Below are positions 1-8,868 of a DNA stretch of 64,000 nt, piece after piece. Source of the DNA: Siphonodentalium dalli. Lineage: Eukaryota; Mollusca; Scaphopoda; Gadilida; Siphonodentaliidae. A program made the translations under genes and the position numbers. Where the stretch lies: the NCBI GenBank assembly GCA_032622095.1, contig CP136063.1, forward strand, positions 86,901,980 through 86,965,979, given 5' to 3'. The notes under the pieces were generated by a model. The model was not told the DNA's origin. It made no database searches and saw nothing but the letters and a program-made list of their open reading frames with translations. Numbering within the stretch: the first letter of the stretch is position 1; each line of letters opens with the position of its first letter.

Positions 1-224
1 ATAGGAACACTATCAACAGACATGGTGGGTGTGTATCTGTATATATATACATGTATAGAGGTTAACACTACATATGTTAGGGGTATATAGCTACTGTTTC
101 CAAAAACAGGCATGCCTGGTTGGGTGTACTGGCTACCTCTAGACAATGGGATGTAGTCGTCACAATACAAGTACGGTACAATGGCGGTATTATGGGTAAA
201 ATTGTTATAAAAAGTTAGTGACTA

Positions 225-1049
225 CTCTAGTGATCCGAATAATAGTAGGGGTCGGAATAATAGTAGGGGGTGGAAAATTTGCCAAATTTTAATAATAGTA
301 GGGGTCGGAATAATAGTAGGGGGTGGAAATGTCAATGAAAAAGGAGATCATTGAAGAACACTGATTTAATTATCAAACAAAAACTTATAATAAACACTCC
401 TCGACCCAGCACGGACAACGTCTGGTTCTTGCAGAACCTTTTCAATGTCATTGATTTGAACGGAGAACACTGCGTCAACACTTTTATACGAATTTTCAGT
501 TCCAGCACAAGGCTCGAAAAATCTAACACTCAGGGGATCCTGAGCGGTAACACATGCTATTAATTTTCTTTGGTCGGAATCGGTCCACCAACTACTCAAT
601 TGTGTTCTAATTAAAGAAACTTTCAAACGTGAGCCCCAGACGTTGATTAACTTCTTAGTTAATAACGCGTCAATTGTAAAAAAAACACAGACATAACGCG
701 TTGTCACCTTTGTTCGCCTCACTGAACGATAAACAATACCCGCAGAGGGGGGTCTGTCTATTGCAATAGGGTCGCACGAATTGCAAAATAGCGACACGTG
801 CGAGGATGGAGTTACTTCCCATGGATCAAATCATTGATTATATTGCGATGCCAGACGGTTGCGCGAATTCTTTGAACGTATTCCGTTTCATGCATGCCAT
901 TTGATTAAAAACTACGAATAATGCGATCATTCATGGAGTATGGGTGATCAAAATTAAATAATCGTAGGGGCTTGAATAAGAATCGTAGGGGGTGGATTTT
1001 TTCTCCAAAATTAATAATCGTACGGGTACTGTTATTCGGATCACTAGAG
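225..1049. mobile_element. TA-flanked DNA transposon inserted in the hAT terminus
   Basis: Terminal inverted repeats CTCTAGTGATCCGAATAA at 225-242 and near 1032-1049, with TA duplicated at 223-224 and 1050-1051 inside the hAT terminus. Subterminal AATAATMGTAGGGG motifs are repeated in direct orientation at both ends. It contains a 143-codon frame (366-797, -). The superfamily is not recognised; TA targeting is shared by Tc1/mariner, pogo and others. Confidence 0.8.
366..797 (-). CDS. Unrecognised 143-codon frame inside the TA element
   Basis: Open from an ATG at 797 to a stop near 366, filling about half of the 825-bp element. I do not recognise the family: no DDE triad, zinc finger or helix-turn-helix is evident. 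Ser/Val-rich segments and motifs such as SSWWTDSDQRK are visible. It could be a relic of an element protein or a chance frame in low-stop sequence. No splice partners are apparent. Confidence 0.3.
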   Translation of the reverse strand: MSLFCNSCDPIAIDRPPSAGIVYRSVRRTKVTTRYVCVFFTIDALLTKKLINVWGSRLKVSLIRTQLSSWWTDSDQRKLIACVTAQDPLSVRFFEPCAGTENSYKSVDAVFSVQINDIEKVLQEPDVVRAGSRSVYYKFLFDN

Positions 1050-2080
1050 TAGAGATGGGCGGTATTGAAATTTTAAGATCGGTATCGGTAAATTTCCGTC
1101 GATTTACCGCGGTATCGGTACGGTAATCGGTATTGCTATTAAATTACAAAACCAGAGCAGAAATTCCAGGTAAATTGTGGTAACAAGTTTTTAACTGAAC
1201 AATGTACAGTACATGAAAATATGCCCACTGATTTACTACATTCGCGACAACAGCTAAATGAGGCAACACAATGACCTACACAATTATTCAATTAGGTGAT
1301 ATTCAGACATCTCTTTGATCATTTATACGCAGGCCGTCGCACCCCTTTTGAAAAGAATAAGAGATTGCATCATTGCATGGCTACAATATCTATACGTGTC
1401 AATTTCGTCACATTTTCGCGAGTGAATAGAATTGTGAGTAGTGATCACAATTCACAAATCCTAATCAATAGCCGCAACGCCGAAATAAATCTTAGAATTT
1501 AATCAATTGATGGATCTGTTCTATTTTTAGAAAGTGAAAGTAGATTTTGATTCACTGTATAAATGAAATCAGACCTTATTTCTGTTTATGCCGCTTGCAT
1601 TCCGATGTCTTTGAAGTAGCCAAAGCCACGTGTTATACGGACTGCCACCACCTGAGTCAGTGTGGCATTGACAACGTTACAATGTAGCAATAAGTTACAG
1701 CACTGCTTCTTTGATACACTGTGTAGTGTGTATCTATTCTAACAACTGCATTGATTGTTAGGCCCGTAACTAGGTCGGCCATCTGTGAGTGTTTATTCCT
1801 TTTGCTCGCTCAAGGCCTGTCAAACTGATAAAAGGTCACGGTCTTTGTGATGGTCTGATGGATTTGTATAATTCTGAGATTAATTTCAATTAAAGTACCG
1901 AATCAAAACTGTTTACTGAGAAACTTTACTCAATAAGAAGACACACAAGTTGGCAACACATGAATAATTTCAATACCGAAAAGTCGGTATTTTAGTTTTG
2001 ATTCGGTACGGTAAATCGGTATTACGCTGATACCGATACCGCACGGTAAATACCGATTTCTGCCCATCTCTATTAGTGAC

Positions 2081-2526
2081 ATCAATTTCATACCAAGTTT
2101 ATAGCCAAATTTATGAAAATGTTGTATGTGAATAATAAAAAACATACTTAAGCATGAAGTAAGTTTGATCTTTTATCAATCTTAATGTATATTTCCACTG
2201 TGTTGATCAAGTAGTACTTTCCCTACAACACGAGTTGGCATTTATGTCACTTCGGTCGAGGTAGTTCAATATTTCTGCAGCTGGATAAAAAATATCAAAA
2301 TAAAATTAAAAAAAAATTCCCTACCTACCTACCCTAATTTTTTCACTCCGTTAGCGGAAACATATAATCTTTTTTTTGGCCTTAAGAAGATTTCATGCAT
2401 GTAACAATATTTCTGTGAATTGAGTCAAGTCAGACATAGAAATCAATTAAATATTTCAAACATTTTCTTTCCCATTGCTGGTGTTGGTACGATATTTCTC
2501 CGTAAACCTGAGAACACTTACTTTAA
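2081..2526. other. Intergenic, with the terminus of a repeat also found at 4671-6985
   Basis: No gene seen. Positions 2305-2385 (A tract, CCTACCTACCTACCCTAA, GTTAGCGGAAACAT, T tract, GGCCT) match the right end of the element in RPL36 intron 1 (6900-6985). The rest is AT-rich without recognisable structure. Confidence 0.6.
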
Positions 2527-3380
2527 CTCTTTCAAAATGGGAGCTGCACTGGTGCAACATTAAAGATCCTTTGCCAGTGCATTCTACTATAGGGAGCCTC
2601 GCATATAAAAGAGAATGCACTGCCTTACAAGGTCAATGTAATATACTGTCCTTTCCTACAACCCACTTTGAAATTTTGGATGGGGTCATGAAATGTTTAA
2701 GATTTTGCATGACTGTTGGTGTTGGTGGTGGTTGAGATAGCTGCATGCTGTTCTGTGACTTCACAATTGGCTGGGGTCTTCTCTGATGTTTTAATAAGGG
2801 CTGCCGATCTTGCCATAATCTCTGCAAGCTGCTCCGCTGAGATGTAGCCAGTTTTGTTGTTGTTGGTGCTGCTGGTCGTGGTGGCGATTGAAGACACCGG
2901 GCTGATGTATTCCAGAGTCATCGAAGTGAAGGAAGTCTTGATCTCCATCACGGCATCAGCAGAAGCTGTCTGGGTGACATCAGTCAGCATTCCAGTGGGG
3001 GGGGGGTGGTTTGGGCGTCTCTCAGACCTTTCCCGGGCTCTACTTCTGGCAGCATCCGCGGTGGTTGGCAGGTGACCATCAATCGTCGCAGCCGGTTGGG
3101 AAGGGGCAGCTGGCGGATCAACAGCTGCCTTCTTTCTACACTCAGCCCTTCGAACTACGTCTCCGTGAAGAGGTCTTTGTCTTCTTCCCTGCTCTGGTGG
3201 TGGCATCCCTACGCAGAACCGTGGGTCCCTGGTGGTTTCCAGCTGCAACGGTCCTGTACTCAATTAGGCTAATTTATTCTGTTATATATGCGAGGCTCCC
3301 TATGGGAGACTTGCATATATAAGAAAATGCATTGGCACAGGGTTTTTTCTAAATTTCAGGTAGCTCCAGTCATGAAAGGG
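2527..3380. mobile_element. Family D TTAA element with internal frame
   Basis: Flanked by TTAA (2523-2526 and 3381-3384), with ends CTCTTTCAAAATGGGAGC and (right, inverted) CTTTCATGACTGGAGC. It carries the family D arm sequences (CCAATGCATTCTCTTATATA type) at about 2577-2620 and 3280-3335. Unlike the other D copies (about 190-260 bp), about 600 bp of GC-richer sequence separates the two hairpins. TTAA targets and CCCTTT ends resemble piggyBac MITEs. Confidence 0.75.
2697..3263 (-). CDS. Unrecognised 188-codon frame inside the family D element
   Basis: Open frame on the - strand filling the extra core of the element. Composition: Pro/Arg-rich N-terminal half (MPPPEQGRRQRPLHGD), an Ala/Ser/Thr-rich middle, then SAEQLAEIMARSAALIKTSE, which could form a helix, and a Thr/Asn-rich end. 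It is more GC-rich than its surroundings. No family recognised: it could be a captured exon, a gag-like fragment, or residue of the autonomous parent. A shorter + strand frame overlaps but looks like a shadow. Confidence 0.35.
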   Translation of the reverse strand: MSTGPLQLETTRDPRFCVGMPPPEQGRRQRPLHGDVVRRAECRKKAAVDPPAAPSQPAATIDGHLPTTADAARSRARERSERRPNHPPPTGMLTDVTQTASADAVMEIKTSFTSMTLEYISPVSSIATTTSSTNNNKTGYISAEQLAEIMARSAALIKTSEKTPANCEVTEQHAAISTTTNTNSHAKS

Positions 3381-3567
3381 TTAATAATAGATTAACTTGA
3401 CATTTGTGTTGCAAAATCTTTACAGTATAAAAGTTTGTTGCGCCATTGAAAAATCCAAATATTGTGTATTCTTGTACACATTTATTAAGAATTACCCACC
3501 ATCTTAGGAAGGTACTGCTCAGCTCAGGTAATTTGGATGATGACTAATGTTTCTGTTTTAATTGTAG

Positions 3568-3667
3568 GATGGCTATCCGTTACAATATGGCCGTTGGCCT
3601 TAAAAAGGGCCACACAGTAACCAGGATTGACAAAGCAAGAAGTAAAAGGCCATCGAGGAGGAAGGGT
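3568..3667 (+). CDS. RPL36: RPL36 coding exon 1 (residues 1-33)
   Basis: The acceptor ATTGTAG is followed by G and the start codon at 3569-3571. The exon ends with codon GGT before donor GTAAGT at 3668. It encodes the conserved eL36 N-terminus, with the basic patch [10 protein letters not shown] at its end. The base at 3568 is 5' UTR; coding starts at 3569. Confidence 0.96.
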
Positions 3668-5744
3668 GTAAGTTCAATATCTTCAGATATTTCCTTTTAA
3701 TACATTCCTATCTGTGATGATGAGAACATTTAACCAGTTCTGCTTCTGAAACTGTTCTGATGTCATTCTTCTCTGAACAGATTTCTGGACACAAACATGG
3801 GAATTCCAGTAATGCAGACATTTTCATTTTGATTTTATTCACCTTTAACTATTAATTGTCAGTTCCTTTTTAAAAACATATGTTTTTGGTCAATTAGTCA
3901 GTCTGTCCATCTGTTCTACTCAACAATGGAATGAAATTTGGTATGTAGGTTCACTACTACAAAATACCCAGTCAAGTTCCATCTTGTGTATGGCCGCCCA
4001 TATTTTCCAGAGTGGCGGCACTTTGTTAAAATTTCAATTTTCGTTTCTGGATGTTATCTTTAGTTAATGTTACCTGAACAGCCCTCTTAATTATAACCCC
4101 ACTCTCAAAGTGAATGGGGGTATACTGGATTGACCACCGGTTGACAGATATCAATGAAATTTGGTATGGATGTTCACTACTATGTTCGCAATCAATTGAG
4201 TGTTCAATCGTTTGGTTCATGTTTTCCGTTCTAGAGTTATTTATCTTTTGTTTGTATGAAAAGTTTGTGTTATTTTTCCGTCTGAGCAGATATCTCAACA
4301 ATATTTTGTGTCAGTTCAAATTTGCCACCGTTGGGGTATGCCAGCACTGCAGTTGCAACTTCTTTGTTTTGAAATTGGGGTTTCTCATTTGACAGTTTTC
4401 ATTCGCCAATGTTGACTTTGTATCATCTCGTGTTTGTAAATGTTATGTTGGATAAATATCTGTGATGATGAAAACATTAACCAGTTCTGCTTCTGAAATG
4501 GTTATGATGTCAATTTTCTCTGAACAGATATTTCTGGCTATAAGCATTAAAAGTATTATTTTTCAGCTCTTGTTACTTGGAAGGGTGATGGGGAGTCGCC
4601 AATAGGTTGGTGTGCCATGTATATCCAAGTTAAAATAACATGTGTTCATTGGATTCCATATTTTAACATAAGGCCTAAAAAAAAAGATGTTTGTTTCCGC
4701 TAACCTGACTGACCCTATTTTAAACCCCCGACCCTAAACATTTTATTGCCATCGCAATTTTTTTTTTTAAATTACTTACATAGTGCCGAATGATAATAAA
4801 TAGTAGCAATGGGAAGCCAACGACGTAATCACGTTTCCCCATTCTGCACAATGCTAAATTATCAAACTTTACCTCACCAGTATATCAAGTTAAATATGCT
4901 AAATATCATTATTTTTCAGCTTATTTATGTGTTCATGTGTTATAGGATTATCATTTTCTGTTGCAAAGGTTTGTTATTAATACAAGTGTTAAATATGATA
5001 AAGCATGGAATACAACCTTGTTGTTTACACATGACTGCCGCCATTTTGAATTTTAAGATCTCGAAGGCTCTCGCTGCGGCTTATTGGCTGGTTGCTGAGA
5101 GTGGCCTACCAATGGAATCATGTGGAAATAAAAAATTTGCATAATCTTGAATACATGACCTACAGTGTCGCACTCGAAAAAATATTTTTTGAATCATTTG
5201 ATGCAAATTGTTCTCGTTTGATCGCTGTAAAGTAGCGAGAACATTGCCTATTTTCGTGCAAATTTCACCATGCGCACTGATTAAGAGGGCATAAAACACC
5301 TTAACGGAGCCAAAACGGACATACTGGTAAAAAAAGCGGGTCAATTGAGCACAGTGTGTTACCGGTACGGTGCCAAAACTACAATGTAATGTTTGGTGTG
5401 CATATACAGCATAATAAATGTCGCAGTAACATCACAGAATGTCGGACTGCTGAGTACGGATATTATTTTGCACAGGATCTCTGTGGTTGAAACTACTCGT
5501 ACGATTACTTAATTTGATCAAAGAATGCCGAATTGCTGAGTTAGGTAGAGTAGGGATCAACATACGCCAACAGGCGGTTCTCCTACCAAAGGAGGTATCT
5601 ACCTCCGAGATCCCGTGCTATCGTACTATATATTATAATACGGAACCTGTCCCAAATCAGTCTTTATAGCGGGAATTCATAGTGACAATGTTCACCATTC
5701 ATTTGACCCATATTACATGCATGGAGGATAAACACAAAAAACAT

Positions 5745-5778
<34 letters not shown>

Positions 5779-8700
5779 ATGGAGATAAAGTCGAAGTACG
5801 GTCAATAATAGTTTCGTTGTCCCGCCTGGGTCCCCAAACACAAACAACGGCGCACATGTTCCCATTTCCCATTATATTTTATAACACGTTGGCTAAAACT
5901 CTATAGCAGCGGTCGTCAGTTGTTGGACTAATACAGCCTATTGACAAGCTACGCGTTCCGAGTTTGAAAGATTTCGCTACCATTCCAGGGCCTGACCCAG
6001 CCCGTTTTCGACTCCCATATACCGGGTTTGGGGATATTGAGTTTGGGAGCCCAAACAAATTGAAGGCAAAAAATAAATTGAATTAAATTTGTTTGTTTGT
6101 TTAAAAAAAAAAATTCAGGTCCCAATTCATATTATAACAAGATACACAGCATTTATGTATTTATATATATTGACATAAGACATTTAAGTTTACAAAAAGA
6201 TTTAAGTTTAACAGTTGGAATCATACTGTAAAGTATGTTTGGTTCTATCGAGCTCTCATCTGTGAAAACTTCAAATAGTTCAGGTTTGTTACCATTCAGC
6301 CTTCTCCTGCAGACAAACCCTGCAGTATATATGACATCACTGCGCACAAATAGTTTTACGATTGACAGAATACATGGAATATATCAGTTTCATTTTCACG
6401 GAAGCTACTTGAAATTCTAGGAAATACTTAATTCAATTCTCCCAGCTAGGACAATGCATAGATGCAGAGATGCTTTTTAGTGTTTAGTTTCATTATATAC
6501 CTGTCAGAATCTTATTGTAAGTTCTAAATCTTTAAACACTGTAACTTGTAGATTGATATAGTCTTCAATCAGACGGCAGTCTTACGTGCATAATTACATG
6601 ATTAATTATCTGGATACCATCAACAGAATTAATGCACCCACGGAAAATGATCGACTTGCGTAATATGCGTAGCTTTGGATTGCTTTGTGGGACACTCAGG
6701 TGCAAGGAAATGGCTATACTTTTCAGTGTCAAATAACAAAATTTTCGCCCGACGGGACGAACCATGGTCGTCCCGTCGCGTTATGTGTTTCCCCAATACG
6801 GACTCATTAATTTCCCCTTGGCGGAAACCCTGGTATACTACATGTATCTGATAATGGTATGTAACGGTCGATGGGGAGCGGATGTAATGTTATATCGTGA
6901 AAAAAAAAACAACATTTAAACCTACCTGCCTACCCTAATTTTGTTCAGCTTGTTAGCGGAAACAAACGTATTTTTTTTTAGGCCTAAACAAGCAACTTTA
7001 TTTTGGTAGTATTCTGGAATAATCATTTTAAGTTATTTATATTGTTTTCCTTCGGTATTACACAAAAGGCATTGTAAGTAGTATGCTCTTTATTTTTCTG
7101 GATGTGCCTCAATATGTGTCTGTCATTGGGGGAGTGGTATGATCTTGCCTTTTTACGAAGAATTTTAAATGTTTTTATTTCTAAAAATGTGGAAAATTAA
7201 TATATTTCTCAAGATTTTTAGATCAAATTTTTAATGTTTTACAGGCTCAGACAACCCATGCCAAATTTGTGCGAGATCTCGTTAGAGAAGTCGTAGGATT
7301 TGCCCCATTTGAGAGAAGGTGTCAGGAGTTACTGAGAATTCAGAAGGACAAGCGAGCTCTGAAGTTCTGCAAGAAAAGGGTGAGTAATATGATGTCCTTG
7401 CTGAGAATCTTATGTTTACAAAATAACAGCTTAAAAGGCACTGGGCCACACATTATTCAAAGCCCTGATATGCTATTACAATGGAAAATGTTGATTCTTT
7501 GCTTTGGATTGATAGCAACGAGTTTGATTCCAGTACTCAGATCATTGGTTTTGTCCTTGGAGATGTTTCGTCCAAATTTCTTGTATTTTTTCAATAATGT
7601 GATCGAAATATTGCTTGCAATGACCTTTTTGAGTGTCATGTGACCTCAGAAGGTAGGGGTGCGAGATATCGCCGGTGTATCGCGAATCAGAGTTCTACGA
7701 TACACGCACCGGTTCCATAGCCAAAAAATCGTGCATCGCGATAACACAATTTTGTTTATCTATTATCCATTATTCGTTTTTAAAAATTGCTATATTCACG
7801 CCGGAGAATAAGAATTAATACAACGGCATGCAAAGAAGCATGATCAAGTCGTTCTACTTCAAAGCGCTGATTAAATAGGGCAGCCACCTGTTCGTCGGTC
7901 ATGCGCGTTGGCGTTGTTGTTTTTGTGTAAAGATTGATATACCATTGTCACCGTTGGCACACAGAAGAGTTCATTCATAGAATTGGTGTCGCCAAAAGGC
8001 TCAAAATGAACGTCGTGCTAATCATTTGTCATTCATCGGACTTGAATTGCATATTAGAGAATTAAATCATTCCCGTTAACAGTCACCGATAACCAATTGA
8101 CATAAACGTGTCGCATCGCAAGACTCGTAGTAAACCGCGTCAATACAGACAGCGTTCCAAACTTCCGACGTGGTATTTTTGGATTACTCCCCCTGGACTG
8201 TATTTAAATGAATTAAACAACAAACGTGGTATGTTTTTGTACTTGAAAGTCGTGTAATCCCATACGACCTTGGCCTTAAATAAAACATTCCAATGAACTG
8301 AAGTAGCTGGTATTGAAGGATTAATCAAATTAATAAATAATGACTATGATTGAATATATGTTTTTTTTCCAACCAATTCATGAATTCCATTTGAAGGGCT
8401 GCATCCAGAAATACTAGGGTATTGTATCTAGATATGTATTGTATCGCGACCCGCATATCGCGATACGTATCATATCGCGACACTGGGCGTACCTCCCACC
8501 CCTATCAAAAGGCCACTGCAGTTAGAAGGGAGCTACATTATGCCACCCCTGTAAATGATCCTGTCGATGGTGGGTTTTTTCCTCTTGATTTCACTGTCTT
8601 TAATTTTGCTCTTAATAAAATTGTCCTCTTTTATACCTCTTTGTATATAAATAATGGGCGAATCTATTCAGTAAATAAAGTCTTAAGACTCCAATGCAGA

Positions 8701-8868
8701 CTTAATTGATTGCTTTTGTTGATGCTCACATCATGTAAGTTTGAGACTAACACAATACTTTCTCATTTTTAACAGCTTGGCACCCACCTCAGAGCTAAGA
8801 GGAAGAGGGAAGAAATGACGCAGGTTCTCCAGAAACAGAGAAAGGCTGCTGCCGAAAAACACAAATAA
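3569..8868 (+). CDS. RPL36: Ribosomal protein eL36 (RPL36), three coding exons
   Basis: Encodes cytosolic large-subunit ribosomal protein eL36. CDS is join(3569..3667, 7245..7379, 8776..8868), 33+45+30 = 108 residues plus TAA; the human protein is about 105. Visible family signatures: N-terminus [15 protein letters not shown], central [19 protein letters not shown], then [12 protein letters not shown] and [13 protein letters not shown], with a basic C-terminus ending AAAEKHK. All introns are phase 0 with GT-AG ends (donors GTAAGT and GTGAGT; acceptors TTTTACAG and TTTTTAACAG). The ATG lies one base after an acceptor AG (3566-3567), so at least one 5' non-coding exon lies upstream; I could not place it. 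A TATAAAAG at 3426-3433 is a weak promoter candidate. Intron 1 hosts two U38-like snoRNAs, as is usual for ribosomal protein genes. The identification is from remembered family sequence and is very secure. Confidence 0.97.
3708..3784 (+). ncRNA. SNORD38: C/D-box snoRNA, U38 (SNORD38)-like, copy 1
   Basis: Intronic C/D snoRNA about 40 nt after the RPL36 exon 1 donor. Seen: a 5-bp terminal stem (ATCTG with CAGAT), C box GTGATGA at 3714-3720, D' box CTGA at 3746-3749, a C'-like TGATGT near 3758, and D box CTGA at 3773-3776. The 12 nt before D' (3734-3745, CCAGTTCTGCTT) complement the conserved 28S rRNA segment AAGCAGAACTGG. This is the site methylated by U38 in vertebrates, and the fifth base before D' faces an A, as expected. 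In human, U38 lies in RPS8 introns rather than RPL36. The rRNA and human snoRNA sequences are recalled, not searched. Confidence 0.88.
3785..4453. repeat. Repeat-like sequence between the two snoRNAs
   Basis: RPL36 intron 1. Contains motifs shared with the AGCTCACC repeat class (GTCAGTCTGTCCATCTGTTC and two copies of ATGAAATTTGGTATG followed by TTCACTACTA, near 3931-3958 and 4153-4182). It was probably inserted in or beside the snoRNA duplication. No coding frame credible. Confidence 0.5.
4454..4533 (+). ncRNA. SNORD38: C/D-box snoRNA, U38 (SNORD38)-like, copy 2
   Basis: Second U38-like snoRNA in the same intron, about 745 bp downstream of copy 1 and on the same strand. It has a perfect 9-bp terminal stem (AAATATCTG 4454-4462 with CAGATATTT 4525-4533), C box GTGATGA 4462-4468, an identical D' guide CCAGTTCTGCTT at 4481-4492, D' box CTGA 4493-4496 and D box CTGA 4520-4523. 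The region before the D box differs from copy 1 (CAATTTTCT against CATTCTTCT), so only the D' guide looks constrained. The stronger stem suggests this copy is at least as functional as copy 1. Confidence 0.9.
4671..6985. mobile_element. Element with inverted AGGCCTAAAAAAAAA ends in RPL36 intron 1
   Basis: The left end reads AGGCCTAAAAAAAAAGATGT then GTTTCCGCTAAC; the right end (6945-6985) is its inverse, with GTTAGCGGAAACAAACGTAT then a T tract and AGGCCT. Subterminal CCGACCCTAAAC and CTGCCTACCCTAA tracts lie next to A/T runs. The interior (2.2 kb) has no credible protein but contains the poly-C tract at 5747. A third copy of the right end is at 2305-2385. No clear TSD found, so the superfamily is unassigned. 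Confidence 0.6.
5747..5775. repeat. Poly-C homopolymer (29 C)
   Basis: Uninterrupted C run in RPL36 intron 1. Similar G runs occur at 21427-21442 and about 45507-45522. These are likely length-polymorphic and error-prone in assembly. Confidence 0.9.
7245..7379 (+). CDS. RPL36: RPL36 coding exon 2 (residues 34-78)
   Basis: Exon of 45 codons after acceptor TTTTACAG, ending AAG AAA AGG before donor GTGAGT. It encodes [20 protein letters not shown] and the block through [12 protein letters not shown], the most conserved part of eL36. The open frame that continues past 7379 is intron read-through. Confidence 0.96.
7654..8504. mobile_element. hAT-like element in RPL36 intron 2
   Basis: Ends TAGGGGTGCGAG and (inverted) TAGGGGTGGGAG, flanked by TCAGAAGG (7646-7653) and TCAAAAGG (8505-8512): an 8-bp TSD with one mismatch. 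Subterminal TATCGCGA-type motifs occur at both ends (7670-7745 and 8418-8482). No transposase frame. The remaining intron 2 sequence (7380-7645 and 8513-8775) shows nothing recognisable. Confidence 0.85.
8776..8868 (+). CDS. RPL36: RPL36 coding exon 3 (residues 79-108) and stop
   Basis: Starts after acceptor TTTTTAACAG and encodes [20 protein letters not shown] then [10 protein letters not shown] and TAA (8866-8868). An AATAAA overlaps the stop codon (8864-8869), too early to be a convincing poly(A) signal. A family A transposon begins only 77 bp after the stop, so the 3' UTR is either very short or enters the transposon. Confidence 0.96.
   Translation, partial: LGTHLRAKRKREEMTQVLQKQRKAAAEKHK

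Larger units (their letters stand above)
215..2080. mobile_element. hAT-like element with 8-bp TSD TTAGTGAC, interrupted by a TA element
   Basis: Element 223-2072 has ends TAGAGATGGGC and (right) GCCCATCTCTA, flanked by TTAGTGAC at 215-222 and 2073-2080, the 8-bp duplication typical of hAT. The interior is rich in CGGTATCGGTA-type repeats near both ends (1063-1140 and 1970-2060, inverted). No transposase frame is visible between 1052 and 2072, so it is non-autonomous. Its left terminus is split by the element at 225-1049. Confidence 0.85.

Noticed and set aside
1296-1502. 68-codon + frame inside the hAT element
   Set aside because: Short, no hAT transposase motif; considered chance.
3426-3567. 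TATAAAAG as RPL36 promoter with a short 5' exon ending at CAG-GTAATT (3527)
   Set aside because: The intron would be only about 41 bp and no initiator or supporting signal is clear; mentioned only as a weak candidate.
5682-5906. 74-codon frame with a poly-Pro run
   Set aside because: The proline run is simply the poly-C homopolymer in RPL36 intron 1.
7380-7643. Continuation of the RPL36 exon 2 frame to a stop
   Set aside because: A good donor (GTGAGT) at 7380 and the perfect eL36 match of exon 3 show this is intron sequence.
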